Source: DASRJW01 sp964567755
Lineage (GTDB): Bacteria > Krumholzibacteriota > Krumholzibacteriia > G020349025
Length of the DNA: 64,000 nucleotides
Assembly (NCBI GenBank): GCA_964567755.1
Contig: CAZMNW010000037.1
Span: 124,001-188,000 of the forward strand
Reading direction: 5' to 3'
Position numbers and translations under genes: made by a program. The notes beneath the pieces are model-generated. The model made no database searches, was not told the origin of the DNA, and worked only from the letters and a program-made list of their open reading frames with translations. Shown piece by piece: positions 42,796 to 51,300 of the stretch. Each line of letters starts with the position of its first letter. Positions within the stretch are counted from its first letter, which is position 1.

Positions 42796-43923
42796 ATGCG
42801 GCGACACGCTTGGGTGGTGATTCTCGTGCTCGTGACATCCTCGGGGAGTGCCGAAGAGCGCGTCACGGCCGGCGCGCACACGTTCAGTGACAGCGAGGAC
42901 AATCGTGTCGAGACCTACACAATGGAATGGCTGCACGCCATGCGACGCGATTGGCGCACGACGGTCCGCGCCGCGCTCGATCGAGTCGTGCTGCCGCCGC
43001 TCCCGGGTCTGCCGGGGTCGCAACAGAACGTCGATGCGATCACCGCCGCGTCGCGACCGGTCGAAAGCGCCGCGCTCTCGAAGCAAGGCTATGCCAAGCT
43101 GCGCCAGGAGCTGAACGGTCAAGTGGAGTGGACCCCCGCCGCCGGCCGCATGCGCACCACCGGCTCCGTCTATTACAGCCGCGAGACCGACTACGTCGGA
43201 CGCCAGGTGGGCCTCGGGCTCGCCCACGACTTCCGCGAAGGCAACACCAACCTCGCCGTCGGCTTGTCGCATGGCTTCGACACCATCGCGCCCGAGCCGC
43301 ACGAGGGCGTCGTGGCCATCGAGAGCGAGCGTTTCACCGAAGATTTGACCTGTGTGTGGACGCAGACCATGTCGCAACGCGCCCGCGCCACGCTCGGTTT
43401 CGAAGGCGCCTGGGTGCACGGCTTCCAGAGCAATCCGTATCGGCGCGTGTATGCCGGCGGCGAGTTGCGCTCCGAGCGCCATCCGGAACGGCGCTTCCGC
43501 CGTTCGCTGTTCGCCCAATACGATCGCTACTTCCACAACCGCGCTTCCATGACGGTCTCGGGCCGTTGGTACAGCGACGATTGGGGTGTGCAGGCCGGTA
43601 CCTTCGATGCGCATCTGAATCAATATGTCGGTGAGCACCTGATCGTGCGCTATCGCTATCGCCATCACCTGCAGTCGGCGGCCACGTTCCAACGCGACCT
43701 CTACGAGAGCGCGGACGGTGTGGACGGGTATCTCACCGCCGACTACAAGCTCGACGACTTCGCCTCCAACCTCTTCGGCGTCAAGCTCAGCGTGCCATTT
43801 GCCGGCTTCGACATGGCGACGTGGGCACGCGGCGTGGTGCTCGACGTCAAGTTCGAGCGCTACTTCGACTCCAAGAGTTTCGCGGCGAACGTGTTCGAGA
43901 CGGGCTTCACCTGGCCGTTCTGA
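42796..43923 (+). CDS. DUF3570 outer-membrane beta-barrel protein
   Basis: 375 residues from ATG 42796, with GGAGGGG upstream. After a signal peptide (MRRHAWVVILVLVTSSGSA) the chain is all beta strands: LRQELNGQVEWTPAAGRMR, GSVYYSRETDYVGRQVGLGL, TNLAVGLSHGFDTI, RARATLGFEGAWVHGFQSNPYR, ASMTVSGRWYSDDWGVQAGT, LIVRYRYRHHLQSAATF. It ends GFTWPF with a terminal Phe, the BAM signal. SNPYRRVY and the YSDDWGVQ strand are DUF3570 hallmarks. Family members co-occur with DUF4266, TlpA-like thioredoxins and ApbE, all of which are in this window, although ApbE is separate at 55467. Substrate unknown. Confidence 0.87.
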   Translation: MRRHAWVVILVLVTSSGSAEERVTAGAHTFSDSEDNRVETYTMEWLHAMRRDWRTTVRAALDRVVLPPLPGLPGSQQNVDAITAASRPVESAALSKQGYAKLRQELNGQVEWTPAAGRMRTTGSVYYSRETDYVGRQVGLGLAHDFREGNTNLAVGLSHGFDTIAPEPHEGVVAIESERFTEDLTCVWTQTMSQRARATLGFEGAWVHGFQSNPYRRVYAGGELRSERHPERRFRRSLFAQYDRYFHNRASMTVSGRWYSDDWGVQAGTFDAHLNQYVGEHLIVRYRYRHHLQSAATFQRDLYESADGVDGYLTADYKLDDFASNLFGVKLSVPFAGFDMATWARGVVLDVKFERYFDSKSFAANVFETGFTWPF

Positions 43924-43942
43924 GGCCGACGAGGGAGGCTGT

Positions 43943-45544
43943 ATGCGCAAGCCCTGCGTGTTCTGGATGCTGACGCTGCTTTGGTCGAACGCGACGGCGG
44001 AGTCTTTCATGGCGCGGTCGTTGGCGCCCGAGCACGGGGTGGAGATCTTCACCCGCGCCGAGGCGCGCCGGCTGCTGGACCGCGATCTCATGGCCGAGCC
44101 CGCCGGCAGCGCGCTCTACGGAACGATCGATGTGTACGATCGCTTCCCCTATGTCGAATCACATTGGATCGCAGTGACGAGTGACGCACGCTGGCAGCGT
44201 TTGCTCTACGGCGCCCCTGGCGACGCACCGCGCGCCTTCGGCAGCGCCGCCGACATGCCGATCGCGTTCGGTGAACCGCGCGGCATGGCATTCGCCCCCG
44301 ATGGCCGGCTGTTCGTGGCCGACCGCACCGAAGGACGGTTGTTCGTCCTGCGGCTGGATCGAAGCGGCGCCGAGCCGCGCCTCGTGTACGCGAGCCATAT
44401 CGACGGCTTGTCGCAGCCGATGGACGTGGCCGTGCACGACGGCGGAACGCCGTTGCAGGCGGCCGACGATCGCATCGTGGTGGCCGAAGCCGGCGAACAC
44501 CGCATCGGCGTCTTCGCCGTCGAAGGCGACCGGCTGGTGAAGCTGCACGAGTTCGGCTCGCGCGGCCCGGGGAGCGCGGAGTTCCTCTCGCCGCGCACGG
44601 TCGCCATCGGTCGAGTCGACGGCACGTGCACGGATCAGGTTTTTGTCGGTGACTCCGGCAATCATCGCTTGGTGCGTCTCGCGTGGCGCGACGGGCGCCT
44701 CGCGTGGGACACGGCGATGGATCTGCCCATGGAGGCCACCTCGGTCGACGCCGATCACCATGGCAATCTCTTGCTCACCATGCGCCGACGCAACGACGTG
44801 TGGAAGGTGACGCCGGCGTTCGAAGTGGTGGCGGCCTTCGCCGGCGGCGCGCGAGCGCTGGCGGCGCCACGCGACATCGCCATCCCCTTCGCTTGGGTGC
44901 ACGATCATCGCCAAGGCGGTGACGCCCCGATCTGGCGCGGCGAGGGCTCGGCGCTCGTCCTCGAGGCCTGGAAGGACGCGACGGGCGTGCGCTTGGTCGA
45001 TCTCGGCGTCGAGATCGGCAGCTTGCGCCGCACCGGAAGCGCAGCGCTCGAGCTGCAGCTCACCGACCCGGCACGGACCACGGCCGAGATCACCGGTAGC
45101 GACGGCCGGGTCGTGCGCCATGACTTGGGGACGCTCGCGGCCGGGACGCAGAGCGTCGCCATCCCGGGTCTCGACGGCGCGGCGCGCGTCACACTCGTGG
45201 CGGTGTCGCTGTACGACGCGGCGCGTCACACGTCGAAGACGCTGGTGCTCGAAGACACGGCGCCGCCGCAGGTTGTCCTGCATGGCAACGTGCCGAATCC
45301 ATTCAACCCGATGACGACGATTTCGTTCGCGCTGCCTGCCTCCGGTCCCGCAGCGCTCTCGGTGTTCGATGCCAAGGGCCGGCGTGTGCGCGAGTTGTGG
45401 AGCGGCACGCTCCCGGCCGGAACGCACGAGTTCGTGTGGGATGGACGCGATACGCGCGGCCGCGCCATGCCATCGGGCGTGTACTTCGGTCGCTTGCAAG
45501 CGCTCGAAACGAGCCATGTGCGCAAGATGGTGATGGCGCGGTGA
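43943..45544 (+). CDS. Secreted NHL-type propeller protein with FlgD/type-IX-like tail
   Basis: 533 residues from ATG 43943, with GGGAGG 8 bases upstream. Signal peptide ends near SNATA. NHL-like blades at about 95-320: EPRGMAFAPDGRLFVADRTEGRLFVLRL, GLSQPMDVAVHDGG, RIVVVAEAGEHRIGVF-type blade, FLSPRTVAIGRVDG, QVFVGDSGNHRLVRL. A beta domain follows, and the last 85 residues carry GNVPNPFNPMTTISFALPA, LSVFDAKGRRVRELWSG and SGVYFGRLQALETSHVRKM, the FlgD-like tail used for surface sorting in FCB bacteria. It sits directly after the DUF3570 barrel gene, 19 bases on. Confidence 0.8.
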   Translation: MRKPCVFWMLTLLWSNATAESFMARSLAPEHGVEIFTRAEARRLLDRDLMAEPAGSALYGTIDVYDRFPYVESHWIAVTSDARWQRLLYGAPGDAPRAFGSAADMPIAFGEPRGMAFAPDGRLFVADRTEGRLFVLRLDRSGAEPRLVYASHIDGLSQPMDVAVHDGGTPLQAADDRIVVAEAGEHRIGVFAVEGDRLVKLHEFGSRGPGSAEFLSPRTVAIGRVDGTCTDQVFVGDSGNHRLVRLAWRDGRLAWDTAMDLPMEATSVDADHHGNLLLTMRRRNDVWKVTPAFEVVAAFAGGARALAAPRDIAIPFAWVHDHRQGGDAPIWRGEGSALVLEAWKDATGVRLVDLGVEIGSLRRTGSAALELQLTDPARTTAEITGSDGRVVRHDLGTLAAGTQSVAIPGLDGAARVTLVAVSLYDAARHTSKTLVLEDTAPPQVVLHGNVPNPFNPMTTISFALPASGPAALSVFDAKGRRVRELWSGTLPAGTHEFVWDGRDTRGRAMPSGVYFGRLQALETSHVRKMVMAR

Positions 45545-46164
45545 TCCGTCGCGCGGTGCTCGCCGCAGCGGCGACGGCGGCCGTGCACGGCGCCGCCGCG
45601 GCGGCACCCGTCGCGATCCATCTCGAGCTGCTGCAGCCGAGCGTCGTCGTCCTCGATCCGCTGTATACGGAAACCGCCGGCCTCGATCGGCGCGCCGTCG
45701 GGGCGTTGGGCCTCGGTGCGAGCGCCGCGATCGGAGGCTGGAGCGCGGCGGTCGCGGTCGATCGCGCTTCGGCCGCGACGGATTTCGGTCTCCTGGAAGC
45801 GCCCGCGGTGCGTCTCGCCTTCGCGGACACACGGGCGGAGATGCGCTGGCGACCTCCGCTGCTGCGTGGCGGCTGGGGTGCGCAAGTCGCCGCCGGAGTG
45901 GGCCGGCGCACTTTGCGCTATTCGCCGGAGTCCATCGCCATCACGACGGGCGGCGCCACTTTCCAGGTCGCTCTCGGGGAAACGCACACGTGGACGCGAC
46001 ACCTGGCGGCAGAGGTCTTGCATGCAGTGCATGGAAACGCATGGATCGCGCTCAGAACGTCGTGGACGTTCTACTCCCTCGATGTCCAAAGCCAGAGGGG
46101 CGTGCTGCGACAGCCGGTGCGCGATCTGCACGTCGGTCTCGCATTGCGGGTGCAGGTGTACTAG
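45541..46164 (+). CDS. Small exported beta-rich protein, probable outer-membrane barrel
   Basis: 207 residues from GTG 45541, GTGA overlap with the previous stop. The Ala-rich signal ends near AAAAAP. The remainder has alternating strands (AIHLELLQPSVVVLDPLY, AVGALGLGASAAIGGWSAAVAVD, WGAQVAAGVGRRTLRYS, AWIALRTSWTFYSLDV) and ends HVGLALRVQVY with a terminal Tyr, as in barrels inserted by BAM. I recognise no family. It precedes the SH3-barrel gene by 16 bases and may be the second barrel of the Glt-like set. Confidence 0.55.
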   Translation: MIRRAVLAAAATAAVHGAAAAAPVAIHLELLQPSVVVLDPLYTETAGLDRRAVGALGLGASAAIGGWSAAVAVDRASAATDFGLLEAPAVRLAFADTRAEMRWRPPLLRGGWGAQVAAGVGRRTLRYSPESIAITTGGATFQVALGETHTWTRHLAAEVLHAVHGNAWIALRTSWTFYSLDVQSQRGVLRQPVRDLHVGLALRVQVY

Positions 46165-46180
46165 GAGGAAGCGAATCGTC

Positions 46181-46990
46181 ATGCGACGCAGCTTGCTCGC
46201 GATCGTCTTCGTCTTGGCCGCCGGCACGGGCGCCGAAGTGCGCGCACAGGAGACGGCGGCCACGGATTCCATCCCCCGGGCGCGCATGCGTGTGCGCGAT
46301 GCGCAGGTGGCCGTGCTGCGCGCCGGTCCGGGTGCCGACCATCCCATCGTCACCACCGTCTTCGAGGACGATGTCGTCGTCGTCGATGCACGCACCGGGG
46401 AATGGTTCCATGCGCTGTCGCCCGACGGCAGCAGCGGCTGGGTGCACGAGAGCCTGCTCGCCAACGACGTCGATCGCACGCGCTTCGCCTTCGTTCCCGA
46501 TCCCGGACGGCGCGAGCGCCAGGGGGCGATGCTGCTCGTCACCTACGCCGGCAGCTACGCCGCCGATCGTGAGGACAACGCGTTTCTCTATGGCGCGCGT
46601 TTCGGTTATGCGCTCAGCTCGCGCTTCACTTTCGAAGTCGGCGTCGGCACCACCGAGATCGTGCGCAACACCTACGTCCTCGAACAGCTCTTTGGGTTGC
46701 GTCTCGAAGAAGAACGTTTCGATGTTTTCTTCTACGAAACGGGAGTGGCGGTGGACGTGTTGCCACGCCGGCGCGTGACGCCGTTCTTGGGCGGCGGCAT
46801 CGGTGCCACCATCCTGAATGCGCGCGTCGAGCCCACCTGGTATCTCGCGGCGGGGACGCGGGCATGGATCACACGCCGCATCGGCTTGCGCTGGGAAGTC
46901 CGCGACCATCGACTCGAGGTCGGCAACCAATTCACGCGCTTCGATGGCGACAATCTGGAGTTCAGCGCCGGTACCGAGTTCCTGTTCTGA
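46181..46990 (+). CDS. SH3b domain fused to an outer-membrane beta-barrel (GltA/GltB-like)
   Basis: 269 residues from ATG 46181, with GGAGGAA upstream. Signal peptide (LLAIVFVLAAGTGAEVRA). Residues about 35-95 are a bacterial SH3 (RDAQVAVLRAGPGADHPI, GEWFHALSPDGSSGWVHESLL), which binds cell-wall peptides. Residues about 110-269 form a barrel: AMLLVTYAGSYAADRED, YGARFGYALSSRFTFEVGVGT, VTPFLGGGIGATILN, and the end GLRWEVRDHRLEVGNQ and NLEFSAGTEFLF. The R-x-EVRDH strand and the NLE-x-S-x-G-x-x-FLF end are what I recall for the myxobacterial-type barrel domain of Glt/Nfs outer-membrane proteins. Likely an outer-membrane anchor reaching peptidoglycan on its periplasmic side. Confidence 0.75.
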   Translation: MRRSLLAIVFVLAAGTGAEVRAQETAATDSIPRARMRVRDAQVAVLRAGPGADHPIVTTVFEDDVVVVDARTGEWFHALSPDGSSGWVHESLLANDVDRTRFAFVPDPGRRERQGAMLLVTYAGSYAADREDNAFLYGARFGYALSSRFTFEVGVGTTEIVRNTYVLEQLFGLRLEEERFDVFFYETGVAVDVLPRRRVTPFLGGGIGATILNARVEPTWYLAAGTRAWITRRIGLRWEVRDHRLEVGNQFTRFDGDNLEFSAGTEFLF

Positions 46991-47023
46991 CCCTGACGTG
47001 CAACGGCCCTGGAGGCAGAGAGA

Positions 47024-47602
47024 ATGCCACGGATGCGAGAGCGATTGATGCCGAGGCGCGGGCGTCGATTCCCGGCCGCGTGGCGATGGGCGCTCGTGTC
47101 GTTGACTTGGGGATGGGTCGGGCCCGGCGCGGCGCGCGCCGAGGGTGCACAGACGGCGCGCGGTTGGCTGCCCGTGGCGCTGCACGCAGCCGACGCCTGG
47201 GCCGACGATGCGCGCCTCGTCTGGGTCGAGAACGATGCGCCGGTCGACCCGAGCGGCCGCGCCGAAGCCTGGGGATACCTGTTCTATTCGCCGCTCCAAC
47301 ACGCGATGCGCAGCTACTCGGTGCGCGGCGGCGCGCTCGCGGCGGCGAAGGACCAAGCCGTGAGCGTGGCGGCGCCGGGCCTGGATGCATGGCTCGACAG
47401 TGGCGCGGTGCTGGACGCGGCCTTCCGTCGCGCCGCCTCCGACTTAGGGCCCGGTCCCCGGCTTTTGAATCTGCTGCTGGTGCGCGGTGTCTTCGCGCGC
47501 GAAGCGGCATGGGTCGCGGTGTTCGTACTGGCAGAAGGTCCACGTTTGTTCGTCGTCTGTGATGCCCAAAGTGGTGACGTGCTGCGCGCGTGGAGGGGAT
47601 GA
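47024..47602 (+). CDS. Exported protein of unknown function
   Basis: 192 residues from ATG 47024, with GGAGG at 47011-47015. A second in-frame ATG eight codons on (MPRRGRRFPAAWRWAL) is possible. Signal peptide ends near PGAARA. The mature part is a single globular domain: LPVALHAADAWADDARLVWVEND, EAWGYLFYSPLQHAMRSYSVRGG, FRRAASDLGPGPRLLNLLLV, AAWVAVFVLAEGPRLFVVCDAQSGDVL. It reads like a secreted PepSY-like or heat-resistant-agglutinin-type alpha/beta fold, but I cannot assign a family. The GATGATG junction couples it to the next gene; both lie between the barrel and the large TPR protein. Confidence 0.6.
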   Translation: MPRMRERLMPRRGRRFPAAWRWALVSLTWGWVGPGAARAEGAQTARGWLPVALHAADAWADDARLVWVENDAPVDPSGRAEAWGYLFYSPLQHAMRSYSVRGGALAAAKDQAVSVAAPGLDAWLDSGAVLDAAFRRAASDLGPGPRLLNLLLVRGVFAREAAWVAVFVLAEGPRLFVVCDAQSGDVLRAWRG

Positions 47603-48348
47603 TGCATCGGCAACGAGCGAGAGTGGAGCAATCCAGCGTCAGAACGGCCTCACGGCGTCGCATCGCCGCGTGCGTCTTTCTCGTCCTTGCCGCGACGGGG
47701 ATCCGGGCGGGGACGGCGCACGCAGACGATGAAGCGCACCTGCGTTTCTTCCTCCAGAACCGCAACTTCCTCGTGCAGACCTTCGAACGCTTGAGCATCG
47801 ATGACGCATCTGCCAGTGATCGGCGCGCCTGGGACTTCGATCCATTCGCCGTCTGGGAGGCGGAACAGGCACTGCAAGCCGTGCGTGCGGCGTTGGACAC
47901 CGCGGACACGCCGGAGCATCTGGGAGCATTCAGGGCCAGTCTCGATTCGTTGCTCGCGGCAGCGCAAGCGGCAGCCACGCGGCTCGACGATCTGGATCGC
48001 CGCTTCGCCGCGCACTTGCGCACCGCGGTCGAAGTGACCCTCGCCACGTCCCAGTCGGTGCGCCTGGAGCGTGTGGAGGCGCGATTGGACGGTGAGACGA
48101 CGGGCGCCACGGTGCTGAGCGCGGAGGAACGTGCGGCGCTCGCAGCCGGCGGCGTGTTGGAAGTGTTGCGTCGCGTCGTCGAAGTTCGTCCCCAAACGCT
48201 CGAGGTGCGCTGGTGGCTGGCGGGGGACCCGGTCGCGCGCGAGAAGATCGAGATCATCTCCCCGGTGGCGGATTCACTGCTGCGCATCCACCTCGATCTC
48301 GCCGGCACCGAAGCGAAGCTCGTGCAGACCCTGCCCGGAGGGGGCTGA
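47602..48348 (+). CDS. Exported helical protein of unknown function
   Basis: 248 residues from ATG 47602; the tandem ATG at 47599 and a GTG at 47590 are alternatives, but GGAGGGG at 47591-47597 is best spaced for 47602. Signal peptide: RRIAACVFLVLAATGIRAGTAHA. Residues about 30-140 are helical (FLQNRNFLVQTFERLSI, AEQALQAVRAALDTADTP, LDSLLAAAQAAATRLDDLDRRF), then a short all-beta end (TLEVRWWLAGDPVAREKIEIIS, LLRIHLDLAGTEAKLVQ). No known family recognised. Place in the run, just ahead of the giant TPR gene by 4 bases, suggests a periplasmic component of the same assembly, perhaps in the role of GltC. Confidence 0.6.
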   Translation: MHRQRARVEQSSVRTASRRRIAACVFLVLAATGIRAGTAHADDEAHLRFFLQNRNFLVQTFERLSIDDASASDRRAWDFDPFAVWEAEQALQAVRAALDTADTPEHLGAFRASLDSLLAAAQAAATRLDDLDRRFAAHLRTAVEVTLATSQSVRLERVEARLDGETTGATVLSAEERAALAAGGVLEVLRRVVEVRPQTLEVRWWLAGDPVAREKIEIISPVADSLLRIHLDLAGTEAKLVQTLPGGG

Positions 48349-48352
48349 TCGC

Positions 48353-51300
48353 ATGCGGTCGCTTCGCGCGCGGCGAGCGCAACGCAGCACGCTCGTCTGC
48401 TTGCTCGCATTGGGCTTGCCTTCGATCGTGCATGCCGATCTCCGCGCGCGCGAGGTCGACTTCGCCCGCCGTAGAGCCGCGCTGGAACTGGCGGCGGGAA
48501 GGCCGCTCGGCGCCGCGCATGTTCTTCGCGCGTTGCAACCATTGCCGAGCGGCGCGCGTGCCGAGCAAGAGGCAGCGTTGCTGCTCGCGGAAGCGGAGTT
48601 GTTGGCGGGCGACACGGAGGCGGCCGCGGCCTTGCTCGCGCCTCTCGCGTCGGTGCCGACTGGATTCGTGCGCGCACAAGCGGCGGCGCACCTCCTGGGC
48701 TTGACGGCCGCTCGAAGCGACAGCACGGCGATCGCCGCGGCGCAGCGTTTCCTGCACGAGGCGAATGCTTACGATCGTGGCCAAGCCGAAGCCGCAGCGC
48801 CGGGGTATCTGCTCGCGGCCCGAGTTCTGTGGCGCGCCGGCGATGCTGACGCTGCCCAGCGCGCGATCGAACACGCGCGCGGCGTGGCCCGTGACGTCGG
48901 GCGGTTGTTGGGCGCGGAAACGCTGCTCGCCAACGGCGAGTCGATGCGAGCGGCGTCGGCGTTTCATGCCATCGGCGATCGCAGTGGCGACGATTTCTCG
49001 CGCTGGGTGGCCGACGCGGCGCGATTGGGGGAGGCTCGTGCGCTCCTGCTGGCGGGACAACCGCAACGGGCGCGTGAAGCTCTGACGCACGTGCAGCATG
49101 ACCCGCACGCACGCGCCTACGCCTGGCTGTTCGAGGCGCAGATCGCTTACGCCGCCGGTGATCTCGCGGCCGCGGCAACCGCACTCGCATCGGCCGATCT
49201 TGGCGCGCACGATCCCGTTCACGCCGCCGAGGCCGCATTGCTCGCCATCCAAGTCGAGATCGATCGCGGTCGCGCGGCCGCCGCCGAATCGCTCGCGAAT
49301 GCGCTGGTGCAACGGCTGCCGGCGCAATTGGGTCTACGGTCCGACGCCCCGCTCGCGCCGGAGCTGCGCTTCGATCTCGCCGCCTGGCATGCATCGCGCA
49401 CGCGAGCGACCTTGGATGATCTCGAAGCACGCGATGTGATGCGGCGTCGTGTGCGTCCGATGTCTCTCGACGACGGAGCGGCGACCTTGCGTTTCGCCGA
49501 GCCCATCGCTGCCGACACGCTCGCGGCGGGTCTCGTCTTGCTCGAGCCCTATCGACACGAACCATGGCCCATGGTCGCAGCGGATTGTCGCGACGCCGCC
49601 CGCGTTCTTTCTCGCGCGCGAGCAGAGCTCGGGATGGCATCCGACCACGCGGCCCTCGCCCGAAGGGAATTCGGCCAACGTCAGACCTTGCTGGCACGTG
49701 CAACGCAGGAACTGGCCGTGCATCGGCTCGATCTGGCGCGATTGCAACGCGAGAGTCTCGCTCTGGCCGCCGCGCTCGACGCCTATCGCACGGCGCTCGC
49801 GGCGCAGGAAGGTGCGTGGCTCGCGGCCCTCCAATCGCGGGTCGCCGCACTGGAGGACGCCGTGGCCGTGCTCGAGCGTGGAATCGAGCGTCTCGCCGCG
49901 CGCTACCCGGACGATCGCAGCGTGAGGACCCACCGGGAGACCGAGAGTGCACGCAGCGAGCTGCCGGCGGCGGCACGCTGGATCGGCCGCGTCGACAGTC
50001 TGCGCGCCGAGATCCTGCCACGGCTCGCACCAAGTGTGGCTGCCGTGTTGCGTGAACGCGAGCCCAGGAACGCGGCCGCGGCTTTGGCGGCACTGCAGGC
50101 GCAGGTCGAGACACTCCTCGCCGGCACCGCAGAGTTGGAGCGCGATCTCGCCGCCATCGACGCCGAGTCACGAGCGCAGCTGGCGGCTGCCGAGTCTGCC
50201 TGGCGCGATGCCGAGGACGCGCGCCGGCAGGCGAGCCTGGCGCTGGCGAATGCACGCATGGCGCTCACCACGGAGCAGGCTGCGCACATGCGCGCACGCC
50301 AAGCAGCGTATACCGAAGCGGCTCGCGACCTGGAGGCAACCGCTGCTTTCGCGCACGCCATGGACGACACCTCGGGCAGCGACCCTGATCGCCTCGCACG
50401 CTTGCAGCATGCGGCAACCTTGCTCGAGTCGCTGGCTTCTGATCTGCCGCACGCGCTGCGCGCCGATGAGACTCTGTTCCGGCTCGGCGTCGTGCACGTG
50501 CAGCGCGCGAGCTTGGAGCACCGGAGGTCGCTTGCGACATTCCTCGCCGCGGGAGACGCGGCCTCCGCCGTGCCATTGCCGGTCGAATCCTACGCCGAAG
50601 CACTGGCGGCCTACGCCCGTCTGGTGGAGCTGTATCCGGCATCGCCGCGCGTGGCCGACGCTCACTTCCACATGGGATTCCTGTTCGGTGACATCGGCGC
50701 CCCGGAAGCGTCCGCCGAGCATCTGCAAACATTCCTGGCCGCCGCAGCGGCGGACGATGCGCGCCGCGGGCGCGCCGCGTTGCGCCTCGGCGAGGACTAC
50801 GTGGTGCTGGGCCAGATCGAGAGCGCGTTCGATGCCTATGACCTCGCCGCGCGCACGGGAACAGCGGATACGCGTGCGATGGCGCTCTTCGAGCTCGCCT
50901 GGTGCGCCTACGAGCTCGACCGCTACGACGCCGGGCGCACGGCGTTGCGGCAACTCTTGTCCCCGGATGGGAAAGTTGCTGTCGATCTGCAGGCCGAGGG
51001 GCTGGAGCTGCTGGCGCTGTGTTTCGCCGCCGACCATGGGGCCGCGGACGCTGCGCGCGAGCTCGACGCCTGGGGCGCGCCGCCCTATGCACTCGCGCTG
51101 TTGCGCCGCATGGCGCAGCTCTTCGCCGGTCGGGCCCAGTACGACGAATCCATCGCGGCTTGGCAGACGATTCTCGATCGCGATCCACATCACCCGTATG
51201 CAGCCGGTGCGACGGTCGAGCTCGTGCACCTGGTCGAGCTGCGTCACGGTGACGCCGAGGCTCATGCGCGGGCCGCGACGTTGGCGCCGCACTTCGCGCC

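Noticed and set aside
46962..50255. Minus-strand open frame of 1097 codons
   Set aside because: Antisense to three exported-protein genes and the TPR gene; Arg/Pro-rich composition with no recognisable domain.
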